Positions 27,349 through 36,416 of a stretch of DNA of 64,000 nucleotides are shown here, piece after piece (position 1 is the stretch's first letter; each line of letters opens with the position of its first letter). Below the pieces are notes generated by a model. The model had not been told where the DNA came from. It searched no databases and saw nothing but the letters and a program-made list of their open reading frames with translations. A program made the translations under genes and the position numbers. The stretch lies in NCBI GenBank assembly GCA_910579735.1, contig CAJTUZ010000013.1, forward strand, positions 40,476-104,475, in the 5' to 3' direction. This DNA is from an uncultured Lachnospiraceae bacterium. Lineage in GTDB: Bacteria; Bacillota; Clostridia; Lachnospirales; Lachnospiraceae.

Positions 27349-28353
27349 CTACGTTCCGGTTTCTGTTATAAAGACAAATTCCTTATGATCGTCAAATTCC
27401 GTCTTTCCGGCGTTAAAGCAGGGATGCTTTTTCTCAAAAATTTCCGTACTGCCTTTTGCTTCCAGAATTTCCCGGATCTCTTCCAGCGTAATCTTATTCC
27501 TGGACGAGCTGCTCTTGGAATGATAAGTATTATTATAAGTTACCACAATATAGCGCACATCCAGATTTTTAATAAGATCCGCAAATACTTTCGGCGCACT
27601 GTTCCGGCAATAGTCGCTCATATTTTCGACCGGCGGCTTCAGCGCCGTCCCCTCTAAGATCGGTTTCTTCCACTGGACTATGTTTTCCAAAACATGATAA
27701 AACCGGCTGTACTGTCTGCTGTTATAAGGCGGATCAATAAACGCGATATCCGCTTTTACTTTTTTCACAAGCTCATTGGCATCTTCCCTGTAGATCGTAA
27801 ACCCGGCATCCGTCTGCTCCGGCTCGATCAGTTCGAAAACAAACCTGTCCGCGATCGTTCCGATCTTGCGGTAAGCATCATAATGGCCCACCGTATTGGC
27901 CACCTTATCCATAGAATATATAAGTGATGACAACAGGATAGCATATTCCCTGTCCGATAAAACTCCCTTGGAAGACGCAAGCGTTTCCCTGATCTCTCCG
28001 ATCAGCTGCGCATCCTTCGGCGAAAAATATTTCCCGCCGAAATTTTCGGAAACATAATTCTCCGGCAGATCTTTTTCTGCAAACTGCCTGAACTTTTCCT
28101 TATAATCCGCCAGAACCGCTTCCCGGTACTCTCCGTCTCCGAAAAATCCGTTATAAATAATCTCGTTGGAAAACAGAAAATCATTGACGATCATCCGGCG
28201 GTAATGCTTTTTCATGCGGTCGCTTACCACACCGGTACCCGCAAACACATCAAAAAAAACATCCCCTTCACAATGAGTCAGTATCAATTCCTCTATCCAA
28301 TCGAGCAGCTTATACTTACTGCCGGTATACCTTCTGTTACTGATATGATACAT
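27349..28353 (-). CDS. D12-class DNA adenine methylase (M2 of the AlwI-type system)
   Basis: 334 residues. RYTGSKYKLLDWI opens the D12 fold, DVFAGTG (35-41) binds SAM and DPPYNSRQY (207-215) is catalytic. Clearly different in sequence from M1, which is expected if each methylates a different strand of a non-palindromic site. First gene of the operon; the ribosome binding site is weak (GAAAGG). Confidence 0.9.
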   Translation of the reverse strand: MYHISNRRYTGSKYKLLDWIEELILTHCEGDVFFDVFAGTGVVSDRMKKHYRRMIVNDFLFSNEIIYNGFFGDGEYREAVLADYKEKFRQFAEKDLPENYVSENFGGKYFSPKDAQLIGEIRETLASSKGVLSDREYAILLSSLIYSMDKVANTVGHYDAYRKIGTIADRFVFELIEPEQTDAGFTIYREDANELVKKVKADIAFIDPPYNSRQYSRFYHVLENIVQWKKPILEGTALKPPVENMSDYCRNSAPKVFADLIKNLDVRYIVVTYNNTYHSKSSSSRNKITLEEIREILEAKGSTEIFEKKHPCFNAGKTEFDDHKEFVFITETGT

Positions 28354-28475
28354 ATAAATAACCGTGCCTTTCTATCAATCTGCCATAGCTGCTGCCTGAG
28401 GCCGCTTCTTTTTCCGGCCCGGATAGCCGTTCACTTCCAGACAGTATATTTCACACTGTTCCCTTATCAGTCATT

Positions 28476-29294
28476 TTATTCTGTTGTCTCATCTTTCCGC
28501 AGCCATAACAGCATACAGCCCGCAAATAATAAAGAGAACACTCCTGCCAGCGCATATTTCAGGATATGGTTCATCCACGGGAACAATTTAAAAATGAAAT
28601 CCGGCAGATTCGCGGCAAGATGTGCTGCAAAGGCTGCATAAAGCGATCCTGTCCGTACATACACGGTACCCAGGATGATGCCAATGACCGCTGCCGCAGC
28701 AGCCAGCGAAAACCCGCCTGCCGGTATATGAATCAGGCCGAAGATAACGGAGCTGATCACAACTGCCGCCGTAAGAGAAAATCCCTTCCTAAGCTGCGTT
28801 ACCATAATCCCCCGGCATAATACTTCTTCTGCAGCCGGCGCCATGACAAGCAGATTAATAATCATCAGAAACAATCCCAAGAAAGGAATCTTTTCGTTAT
28901 AATATTCCGCGCTCGTCTGAATGGGCAGCGCATTTTCCATAGATGTCTGAAAGGTAAAAAAAGAAAAAGCCATGGAAAATAAAAATGCAGCCGCACAAGG
29001 CAGAACATAGCTTTTTACGGGAATTTTTTTCATTTTCCATTCTTCGAAAACATTGACTTTCCTGATCTTATGAAACAAAACAGCGGCCGCAATAAACAAT
29101 ATATTGGAAATAAGCGTCATAAGCAGCATATTGTTCATAATCCACTGCATCACAATAAAATCTTCATCCATTCCCTGATGCACGGCAAAAACCGACATGC
29201 CAAGCTGAATGGCCAATTGGATGATCAGATTAAAAAGCACCCATCCGGCACATATTATGATACTTTTCACTTTTGTTTTCCCCCGTTTCCACAC
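28476..29294 (-). CDS. CPBP-family intramembrane glutamic protease
   Basis: About 272 residues with eight hydrophobic helices and the CPBP/Abi motifs EEVLCRG, then FGLIH, and a later HLAAN. These correspond to the EExxxR, FxxxH and HxxxN/B motifs of the family. Members process membrane substrates and, in Gram-positives, are often bacteriocin self-immunity or maturation proteins. No ATG is suitable: GTG 29294 has AAAGGA 9 nt upstream and is chosen; GTG 29312 and 29270 are alternatives. A good promoter lies about 45 bp upstream. Confidence 0.83.
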   Translation of the reverse strand: MWKRGKTKVKSIIICAGWVLFNLIIQLAIQLGMSVFAVHQGMDEDFIVMQWIMNNMLLMTLISNILFIAAAVLFHKIRKVNVFEEWKMKKIPVKSYVLPCAAAFLFSMAFSFFTFQTSMENALPIQTSAEYYNEKIPFLGLFLMIINLLVMAPAAEEVLCRGIMVTQLRKGFSLTAAVVISSVIFGLIHIPAGGFSLAAAAAVIGIILGTVYVRTGSLYAAFAAHLAANLPDFIFKLFPWMNHILKYALAGVFSLLFAGCMLLWLRKDETTE

Positions 29295-29335
29295 TGTGCC
29301 GGTTCCTTTCACTGCGGCGGCACACCAACAGACAA

Positions 29336-29364
29336 ATTATAACATATTACTGACTTTTTTCCAA
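29336..29364 (-). promoter_or_regulatory. Promoter of the CPBP protease gene
   Basis: Minus-strand TTGGAA (29359-29364), 17-bp spacer, TATAAT (29336-29341), about 45 bp before the start. Confidence 0.62.
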
Positions 29365-29463
29365 TGCAAAACTCCTTTTACATTCCGCTGCCACATGATA
29401 TAAAATACCATTTTACCCCGCAATTTATAAAAAGCGCCTATTGACACCCTGACCTTCACAGAC

Positions 29464-30723
29464 TTAAAAATTCCCGAAAACCTTTTTGGCCCAGACTGCA
29501 ATGCCGATAGAAACAACGGCGGCAAATAAGATCACGGCAAATTCAAAGCCTTTACAAAGTGCAAACAAAACACCATATAACGCATTTCCGACAGGCTGCG
29601 CGCACATGGATATGGTAAAAATGACGGCAATCACTTTGCCGATCAGATGCGCGGGCGTTTCGGCCTGTACAAAAGACATCATTTGTACGGTAAAAATCGT
29701 GGAACATACCATACAGCCGAAACAGCATACGATGATCACCATATAATTAACCATACCCGATGAGGAAAATACCGGTACGATTCCCATTGGCAGGACACAG
29801 CATCCTGCCGCTATGATCAGATATCCCGCTTTCCGTATCGTCAGTTTCCCGGCAAAAATACCCGCGCTGATGCCGCCCGCCAATCCGCCGGCAGCCAGCG
29901 CGCCTTCTGCATAGCCGCATAACCGGTTTGCAAGGGCGCTGTCAAAAGGCAGCACTTCCGTTATCATATAAGGCAGGCCTACAATGATCATAGATGCCAA
30001 AAACAGATTGATACTGCAGATAACAAGCATTCCTTTTCCGATTGCAGGCTTTTCTTTCCGTATAAAAGCAATGCTTTCCGCAAAATCGCTTTTGATCATC
30101 GTCCGGATGTTCGTATTTGATTCCTCTCCGTTTTCTTTTTTTACAAACGGTATTTTAATAAAAATTTCCATTACGGCAGATACCAGAAAACAGACGCTGC
30201 AGATCCATAATACGGGTTTTAGTCCATACGCGCTGTATAATATCCCGCCAAGAACAGGTCCGAGTAAAGAAGCCAGCGAACTGATCGTATTGATCACGGA
30301 ATTGGCCGCCATAAAATGTTCTTTTTCTACAAGCGCCGGCACACTCGCCTGCACGGAAGGCTGATATGCTCCTGCGATACCATATAAAATCATCAGCGTG
30401 ACCGTCATCAAAACAAGCAGATTGACACTGCCCATAAGGAAAGAAAAACCAAGGATAACGCCGGCGGTAAAAAAGTCCAGTACCACCATGATGTTTCTCT
30501 TATTCACTCTGTCGGCAACGATACCTCCTATGGGCGACATAAGGATCGTCGGGATAAAAGCACAGGCCGTAACAAGCCCGTATAATACCGAAGATCCGGT
30601 CTGGTTTAACAGATACAGCGGCAGTACGAACCGCACACCGGCGTTCCCGAATAAGGAAATGATCTGCCCGATCACTACCAGCGTAAAATCCTTTGAAAAT
30701 AATTTAGATTGTGTTTGATTCAT
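29464..30723 (-). CDS. MFS efflux transporter
   Basis: 419 residues with twelve predicted membrane helices. The loop after helix 2 reads GGIVADRVNKRNIM, the major-facilitator signature (G-x3-D-R-x2-[KR]). The overall layout is that of the MFS_3/macrolide-efflux-like group, but the drug specificity cannot be read. A TetR regulator gene lies upstream on the same strand, and an operator-like palindrome (30760-30778) sits before this gene. GGAG/AAGGAAG precedes the ATG. Confidence 0.86.
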   Translation of the reverse strand: MNQTQSKLFSKDFTLVVIGQIISLFGNAGVRFVLPLYLLNQTGSSVLYGLVTACAFIPTILMSPIGGIVADRVNKRNIMVVLDFFTAGVILGFSFLMGSVNLLVLMTVTLMILYGIAGAYQPSVQASVPALVEKEHFMAANSVINTISSLASLLGPVLGGILYSAYGLKPVLWICSVCFLVSAVMEIFIKIPFVKKENGEESNTNIRTMIKSDFAESIAFIRKEKPAIGKGMLVICSINLFLASMIIVGLPYMITEVLPFDSALANRLCGYAEGALAAGGLAGGISAGIFAGKLTIRKAGYLIIAAGCCVLPMGIVPVFSSSGMVNYMVIIVCCFGCMVCSTIFTVQMMSFVQAETPAHLIGKVIAVIFTISMCAQPVGNALYGVLFALCKGFEFAVILFAAVVSIGIAVWAKKVFGNF

Positions 30724-30759
30724 TTAAATACTCTTCCTTTCTCCTGTTTATTTAACTAT

Positions 30760-30778
30760 CATACCGCATGACGGTATG
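30760..30778. promoter_or_regulatory. Palindrome upstream of the MFS gene
   Basis: CATACCG-catga-CGGTATG is a perfect 7-5-7 inverted repeat 37 bp before the MFS ATG. Its CATAC/GTATG ends are shared with the two palindromes before the neighbouring tetR-like gene, but the half-site spacing differs. Confidence 0.5.
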
Positions 30779-30797
30779 TATACTGTTTTAAAAATAT

Positions 30798-30817
30798 CTG
30801 CTCGTTTTATGGAGCAG
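30798..30817 (-). terminator. Terminator after the TetR gene
   Basis: CTGCTC and GAGCAG form a 6-bp stem with an 8-nt loop; the minus-strand tail is ATATTTTT. It lies 60 bp past the tetR-like stop and just before the MFS leader. Confidence 0.5.
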
Positions 30818-30877
30818 ATTATTTTTACATAATTTGTGAAAAGATTCTTCAAAATCGTCCTGTCCGGACTGACTTTG

Positions 30878-31531
30878 TTACTTATTACGTTGATAAATAG
30901 ACGCCAGTTCCTGCAGTCTGGCTAACAGTTCATCATCCACGATATCCAGCCCGAATCCCTGCATCATCTGCCGGAATACCATGAATTTCCGATAAGCCTC
31001 ATCTGCCGAATTATCAAATATCATCGGATTCATCCAGACATTGGCCGCCAAAATGATCAACTCCGCAAGCTCCGCCGGATAATCCGTCTGGATCGAACCA
31101 TCCGCAATCCCCTGCTCAACAATCGGCAGAATATAATCCGGCGCGGCTACATCTACCGTTTCCCGCAAAATACTGAAGATCAGTTTCGGATTCCCGCTTA
31201 AATCGGGCGCCACCGTAAAAATATCATCCTGAACCGGTCTGAAAATAGATTCCTTGAAGATCATTTTCAATTTTTCTTTCCCGGTAAGGCCTGCACGATC
31301 GCGAATCTCACTTAATATCCTGTTGGATTCTTCCGTCATCCTGTCCGTTACGGCCACCAGAATCTCTTCTTTGGACTTAAAGTGATGATAAATAGCGCCC
31401 TTGCTGAGTCCTCCCAAATGATCGATAATATCCTGAATGGACGTATGCTCATATCCTTTTTCCATAAAAAGGCGGAACGCAACATCCAATATTAAATTAA
31501 ACGTTTCTTCCGGGTGTTTGTTTCTGGCCAT
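30878..31531 (-). CDS. TetR/AcrR-family regulator of the MFS gene
   Basis: 217 residues. The DNA-binding domain (about 10-55) reads GYEHTSIQDIIDHLGGLSKG followed by AIYHHFKSKEEIL; the ligand domain is helical. AGGGAG lies upstream of the ATG. Two copies of a CATAC-5-GTATG palindrome flank or overlap its promoter, indicating cooperative autorepression, and a related palindrome precedes the MFS gene. Confidence 0.9.
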   Translation of the reverse strand: MARNKHPEETFNLILDVAFRLFMEKGYEHTSIQDIIDHLGGLSKGAIYHHFKSKEEILVAVTDRMTEESNRILSEIRDRAGLTGKEKLKMIFKESIFRPVQDDIFTVAPDLSGNPKLIFSILRETVDVAAPDYILPIVEQGIADGSIQTDYPAELAELIILAANVWMNPMIFDNSADEAYRKFMVFRQMMQGFGLDIVDDELLARLQELASIYQRNK

Positions 31532-31600
31532 TTTGTATACCGAGCTCCCTTTTTGTCTGCATTTTTCGGTGTTATGCCGTTTCCAGCAAATAGTTTATAT

Positions 31601-31649
31601 ACATACCAGCAGTATGTATATGTTATCATACTGCTGGTATGTTTGTCAA
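31601..31649 (-). promoter_or_regulatory. Promoter with a double TetR operator
   Basis: ACATACCAGCAGTATG (31601-31616) and CATACTGCTGGTATGT (31627-31642) are perfect inverted copies of each other, separated by 10 bp, and each is itself a CATAC-5-GTATG palindrome. Minus-strand TTGACA (31644-31649) is the -35 box; the -10 (about TAACAT, 31620-31625) lies between the two operators. Confidence 0.72.
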
Positions 31650-31679
31650 GATTCTCTGTACCTGATATGCTCTTGGTAT

Positions 31680-31740
31680 TTAGTCTGTCGCCTCTTAATC
31701 GCTTATCTGCAAAGCCGAATTAGTCTGTTGCTCTTAATCG
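31680..31740 (-). repeat. Partial duplication of the permease 3' end
   Basis: The last ~21 bp of the permease gene (31720-31740, CGATTAAGAGCAACAGACTAA) recur 20 bp downstream at 31680-31701 with two differences (a substitution and a 1-nt insertion), again ending CAGACTAA. The second copy has no gene attached. It may be the stump of a second permease copy or a recombination scar. Confidence 0.6.
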
Positions 31741-34281
31741 TTCCACGATACTTTGCTTCTCCAAATTCTTGAAACAAATATATGGAATCAGAATTGCAAA
31801 GATAATCAAAATCGGTGTGCAGATCACAAGCGGCATAAGGGTAAAGTGGAAAGTTGCTGTCCAGTCGCCGGACACCATTGCGCGGATGCCGATTGCTACG
31901 CCCAATGTTCCCAAAACATAGGAGGCAGCTAGGGTACTCACCGCATAGGAAAGACCCTCGTCAATCAACATACGGCGAAGCTGCCGCTTTGTCATGCCGA
32001 TACTCTGTATCATGGCAAATTCTTTCTGCCGGGAAACAATCGATGTCAGCATGGAATTGATAAAGTTCAAAATGCCGACAAAGGCAATAATCAAGCTGAT
32101 GGCAAAGCCCATAACCGTATTAGCACGTGTCTGTTCCTGATAATGTTCCATCAGAGTGGATTTTGCAGTATAGTTCAGGGATTTATCCGCGTTGTTGCGG
32201 TAGTCAATCAGCATTTCTTCCGCCTGCGGCTGATATTCTTCGGCTACATCAAAGAACAGCTTTCGCAGAGTGTTGTCCGGGTACATCCCCCGGAATGTAT
32301 CTGCCGGAAGATAAAAGGAAAGGAAATCCTGCGTACTGCTATTGACGCCCTCGGTGATCGTGGGTATATCTGCCACAATCGCCATCACTTCATACTGTTG
32401 TCCGTTCAGTTCTACGATATCCCCAACGGAATAAGTCGGCTGTGTTTCTTTCCCGCTCTCCTCCGCACCGGCGGCTGCCTCCATCACGACATAGCCCCCG
32501 GACAGGAATTTGTCCTTATCAAAGGTGCCATCCAATATCCGGCCATCCTGTGCAAAGGTGTCCAGTATCAGGCCGTCAACGCCGTACAGAATGGAAACAC
32601 ACTCGCCGCTCAGGATCATATCATGGTAGGCTTCGGCCAGCCCTGCGTCCGTTGCTTCCATGTATGCCAACCGGTCGTCAGCATGATAATAGGTCTGGAT
32701 ATTTTCAAGGGCAGAGGTCCCGATCTGGTGGGTAAATACCTGCGAATACAAGCGTCCTGCGGCCTCTAACCCGGAAAGTCCCTCAATGTTCTGTACCAGC
32801 TCCGGGGAAATGGTTGTGCCGTAGGGGTTATAGGTTCCAAAGGTAGAAGAAATCGAGCTGTCCTCCACCTCAAAATCACTGATAACCATCTGACTCATGT
32901 ATTTATCAATATCAAAGCTGGCATTTTTCGCATAGACGCAGGAAAGCAGCACAAACCCCAGCGTCAGGGAGCAGATTACCGTAATGGTGCGTTTCTTGTT
33001 CCGGCCTAAGTTTGCCAGCGCCATTTTCGGGATGCTTGCGCCGCCGGTGCTTTTCTTGATTTTCCGTTTGCTGACGGCTCCTGTATCGGTGTAGCGCAGG
33101 GCTTCCATCGGAGAAACCTTGCCAGCGATTTTAGCGGGCTTCATGCAGGAGATCAGGACGGTCAGCCAGGCAAACATCGCAGAGCCAATGAAGGTATAAG
33201 GATTGACCGCTGCCTTTGCTTCTCCCGTTGTCCCGGTTATCATTACCGGCACCAACACAGCTCCCAGCAGATACCCGGTCACAAGCCCGATAGGAATACC
33301 GATAGACGACAGACGGTTGGCCTGCCCGTAAATCATCTTCTTTAACTGCTTTTTGGTAGTTCCCAAAGTTTTCAGCCTGCCATAAAAGCGAATGTCGCCG
33401 GCAACGGAAATCTGGAAAATGTTATAAATAATCAGATACCCGCTGGCAAATACCAGTATCATGCAAATTGCCATCGGCAGCACTTCATGGATAATATTCC
33501 GGTTCATGGCGGCATCATAGGCCGCATTGGAAGGAAGGGACACGTCCGACAGACCGGTATCGGTTAAAATCTGCTCCGCCGCTCCTTCCAGATTGCTGTC
33601 ACTGTAAAGATCAAGGTGGAGCATCACGGTTCCTAAAACCTGCCCGCATGCAAGCTGCGCTTCTTGGTCGATACCTGCACACCGGCTTTGAACAAAGGCT
33701 TCGGAAACCCATGCCATACTCGCCATAGCAGCGGAATTACCGTCCCAATAGCCGGAGAGGACAAAGGTGCTGGCGGTGTATTCATCAGAAGTTAAGTCCT
33801 TGCGCCATTCAAAGGTGATTTCCTGTCCCAATTCATAGGGCAGCCCCAGCTTATCAAGGGTGATGGTGTCCAAAGCGATCTCCCGCACCTGTACCGGCAT
33901 GGTTCCTGTTGTGGGATAGGAAAAGCTGGAACGGGCATAGTTTTCATCGGCATAGCGGATTTCCACCTGCCGCCCGGTCAATTCCTTATTTTCGGCCACA
34001 CCGATGATCGTGCTTTCCCCGTAGTCCCGGACAGCTTCATGGGCAATGATTTTCTCCATATCGGCGTCCGTCATGGTGCCGGAACTCAAATGGCTGTTAT
34101 ATCCGGCCTGCCGGAAATTCATGTTCCGCATATTTTCAACCATGCTCTGCGACAGGACAAACAGGGATGTAAACATGAGCGTTGTTAAGACGATGGCAAA
34201 AACGGCAATCAAATTACGCGTTTTATTCGCCTTGAAACTGCGGTTTGTCAATGTGCGTATGATTGATTTCTGTCCTTTCAT
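31720..34281 (-). CDS. FtsX-like ABC transporter permease
   Basis: 853 residues. One membrane helix lies near the N-terminus (about 22-45), then a ~220-residue extracellular domain and a block of three helices (about 280-375) forming the first FtsX domain. A second extracellular domain and three C-terminal helices (about 715-845) form the second. This BceB/MacB-type duplication is typical of mechanotransmission ABC systems that confer resistance to, or sense, peptide antibiotics. The ATPase gene ends 12 bp upstream. A two-component system upstream likely controls the pair. Confidence 0.87.
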   Translation of the reverse strand: MKGQKSIIRTLTNRSFKANKTRNLIAVFAIVLTTLMFTSLFVLSQSMVENMRNMNFRQAGYNSHLSSGTMTDADMEKIIAHEAVRDYGESTIIGVAENKELTGRQVEIRYADENYARSSFSYPTTGTMPVQVREIALDTITLDKLGLPYELGQEITFEWRKDLTSDEYTASTFVLSGYWDGNSAAMASMAWVSEAFVQSRCAGIDQEAQLACGQVLGTVMLHLDLYSDSNLEGAAEQILTDTGLSDVSLPSNAAYDAAMNRNIIHEVLPMAICMILVFASGYLIIYNIFQISVAGDIRFYGRLKTLGTTKKQLKKMIYGQANRLSSIGIPIGLVTGYLLGAVLVPVMITGTTGEAKAAVNPYTFIGSAMFAWLTVLISCMKPAKIAGKVSPMEALRYTDTGAVSKRKIKKSTGGASIPKMALANLGRNKKRTITVICSLTLGFVLLSCVYAKNASFDIDKYMSQMVISDFEVEDSSISSTFGTYNPYGTTISPELVQNIEGLSGLEAAGRLYSQVFTHQIGTSALENIQTYYHADDRLAYMEATDAGLAEAYHDMILSGECVSILYGVDGLILDTFAQDGRILDGTFDKDKFLSGGYVVMEAAAGAEESGKETQPTYSVGDIVELNGQQYEVMAIVADIPTITEGVNSSTQDFLSFYLPADTFRGMYPDNTLRKLFFDVAEEYQPQAEEMLIDYRNNADKSLNYTAKSTLMEHYQEQTRANTVMGFAISLIIAFVGILNFINSMLTSIVSRQKEFAMIQSIGMTKRQLRRMLIDEGLSYAVSTLAASYVLGTLGVAIGIRAMVSGDWTATFHFTLMPLVICTPILIIFAILIPYICFKNLEKQSIVERLRATD

Positions 34282-34293
34282 GGTATCACCGCC

Positions 34294-34959
34294 TTACTCC
34301 CGGATCCGGCCATCCTCAATGTGGATGGTGCGGTCTGCCTGTGCTGCAATTTCCGGGTTGTGGGTAATCATTACAATGGTCTGATGGAATTTCCGGCTGG
34401 TGACTTTCAGCAGTTCAATCACTTCATCACTGGTCTTGCTGTCCAGATTGCCGGTCGGTTCGTCGGCAAGGATAATGGCCGGTTTACCGGCTAACGCCCT
34501 CGCAATGGCTGCCCGCTGCTGCTGGCCGCCGGAAAGGGTGTTTGGCATATGCAAAAGCTTCTTTTCCAAACCCAGCAGTACGGCTACCTCTTGAATAAAC
34601 TTCTGATCGGGCTTCTTTCCGTCAAGCTGAATGGGCATGACGATGTTTTCATACACGTTCAGGATGGGAACAAGATTATAGTTCTGGAAAATGAAACCGA
34701 TCCGCTGGCGGCGGAACACGGTCAAGTCCTCGTCTTTCAGCTTGCCCAGCTCATAGTTATCTACCTTGACCGTCCCGGAAGTGGGGCGGTCTAAGCCGCC
34801 CAGCATATTCAGCAGGGTGGATTTACCGCTGCCGGATGTGCCGATGATGGCAACAAATTCGCCCGGCTCAATGGAAATGCTTACGCCGTCCAGTGCCTTG
34901 ACAATGTTCGGCTCGTCGCCGTATTGTTTCGTCAGTTGTTTCGTGCTTAAAATACTCAT
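34294..34959 (-). CDS. ABC transporter ATP-binding protein (MacB/LolD type)
   Basis: 221 residues with Walker [11 protein letters not shown]-loop FIFQNYNLV, signature LSGGQQQR, Walker [12 protein letters not shown] and H-loop MITHNP in the right order. This is the LolD/MacB/BceA subclass that pairs with FtsX-type permeases. Start 34959 (MSILSTKQL) is preferred over 34974 because GAGG lies 9 nt upstream. Confidence 0.94.
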   Translation of the reverse strand: MSILSTKQLTKQYGDEPNIVKALDGVSISIEPGEFVAIIGTSGSGKSTLLNMLGGLDRPTSGTVKVDNYELGKLKDEDLTVFRRQRIGFIFQNYNLVPILNVYENIVMPIQLDGKKPDQKFIQEVAVLLGLEKKLLHMPNTLSGGQQQRAAIARALAGKPAIILADEPTGNLDSKTSDEVIELLKVTSRKFHQTIVMITHNPEIAAQADRTIHIEDGRIRE

Positions 34960-34997
34960 ATACCATGACCTCACTTTGTTTTTCTGGATTTGTTTTC

Positions 34998-35025
34998 ATT
35001 ATATTCGGGCAAAAGAAAGGCACAA
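34998..35025 (-). promoter_or_regulatory. Promoter of the ABC transporter genes
   Basis: Minus-strand TTGTGC (35020-35025), 16-bp spacer, TATAAT (34998-35003), about 40 bp before the ATPase start. Because a terminator ends the two-component transcript just upstream, the transporter appears to have its own regulated promoter. Confidence 0.6.
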
Positions 35026-35088
35026 TGGAAAATGCGTAATCTAATATCTACGATGAAAAAACTAAAGATCCCACGAAAATAAGGACAG

Positions 35089-35119
35089 AAAAAAGCGCCG
35101 CTTCACGAAGAAACGGCGT
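35089..35119 (-). terminator. Terminator of the two-component operon
   Basis: A hairpin with CGCCG/CGGCG at its base and an inner CTTC/GAAG is followed on the minus strand by six T, 8 bp past the kinase stop codon. Confidence 0.65.
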
Positions 35120-35126
35120 CGTTTAA

Positions 35127-36416
35127 TTAAGGGCATGGGATCAGGATGTTCAACCGATAGGTTCTTTCTTCCTGTTGGAAACTGCACTGGCCTCCGTATT
35201 TCTCTACGGCTTTTTTGATGTTGGGAATACCAAAGCCATGCACAAAGCGGTCTTTCTTTGTGGTTTCCTCTGTGAGATGGTTGCCCGGCGACATATTGTT
35301 TTCTATGGTGATAAGCAGCATATCCCGGACACGCTCGGCCTTAACAGTAATCAGACGCTTGTACTCCGGCAGATTTTCGCTGGCCTCTATCGCGTTGTCA
35401 ATGGCGTTGCCGAAAATGGTGCTGATGTCCAGCGGCTCCATGAAGCCGATTCCGTGAAAGTCAACCATAGCGGAAAAATCAATCTGTTTTTCATGAGCCT
35501 TTACCGCCTTATCTTTCAGAATGATGTCCAGGAATTCATTTCCCGTATGCACATAGTCCTCGTAGTCCGCAATTTGGGATCGTAATGTTTCCGCCATCTG
35601 GCGTGTTTCTTTTGTGTTCTGACTGCTTTCCATTACAAGCAAGTGGTTTTTCAGGTCATGGTAGATGGAGCGAACCCGTTCTTCATCTTTCATTTTCTCT
35701 TGATAGTAAGCAAACTGCTGCTGCAGCTGGGCAATCTGCATTTTGTCCCGCTGCCCCTGCTCCCGGAGATAGGACACATTTCTGGAATACAAAAACTGTA
35801 CAATAAAAACTACACCGAGTACAGATGTACTTAAATCCAATAATGATGTATCGGACGTTCTCAGATTCAAATACCCATAAGTGCTTGCAAATGATACACC
35901 GAAAACCAAAAGAAAACTGATAGATACAATCGCTGCATCTTTTGCCAGAATATCATATTTGAAATTCTTTAATAAGCGGTAGGTAACCATCAAAAACAAT
36001 AACCTTAGCAGCATGATAAAGACATATATCTGCCATTTAATAATAGCTGTTCCATCCACTTGTGTCATTATATTGCCGTGATAAACAAAATCCATAATGG
36101 AAAGCCCGGCTGACTCTGTAAATGGTATGATCAATAAGTAGGATAGCTCCATGACAATCAGCGCCCGGTGGAATGACACTTCATAACACAGAAGTGTTAA
36201 TCCTATAAGCAAAGCCAGCAGCACAAAAAGACGATATGCTCCCATATCCGCCAAAAAGGTCATAACAATAACCGCCATTGCATAAACAACCGGCGGGATA
36301 ATTCTGCTGATTACTTTTTGAAATCGGCAAGTCTTACAGAAACACAAAGTCATTACATAAAAAATAGCCGCTTCTGTTATTGTTGCCACGATGTCTAACA
36401 AGTTATAAAGCCACAT
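35127..36416 (-). CDS. GHKL-domain sensor histidine kinase (AgrC/BlpH-like)
   Basis: 429 residues. Six or seven membrane helices fill residues 1-200, then a coiled linker and the phospho-acceptor box YHDLKNHLL near 262. An ATPase domain follows with N-box NAIDNAIEAS near 340 and GFGIPNIKKAVEKYGG near 400. This is the type-10 kinase layout used for peptide signals. The start ATG overlaps the response-regulator stop codon by one base (TAATG), giving tight coupling. Confidence 0.9.
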   Translation of the reverse strand: MWLYNLLDIVATITEAAIFYVMTLCFCKTCRFQKVISRIIPPVVYAMAVIVMTFLADMGAYRLFVLLALLIGLTLLCYEVSFHRALIVMELSYLLIIPFTESAGLSIMDFVYHGNIMTQVDGTAIIKWQIYVFIMLLRLLFLMVTYRLLKNFKYDILAKDAAIVSISFLLVFGVSFASTYGYLNLRTSDTSLLDLSTSVLGVVFIVQFLYSRNVSYLREQGQRDKMQIAQLQQQFAYYQEKMKDEERVRSIYHDLKNHLLVMESSQNTKETRQMAETLRSQIADYEDYVHTGNEFLDIILKDKAVKAHEKQIDFSAMVDFHGIGFMEPLDISTIFGNAIDNAIEASENLPEYKRLITVKAERVRDMLLITIENNMSPGNHLTEETTKKDRFVHGFGIPNIKKAVEKYGGQCSFQQEERTYRLNILIPCP

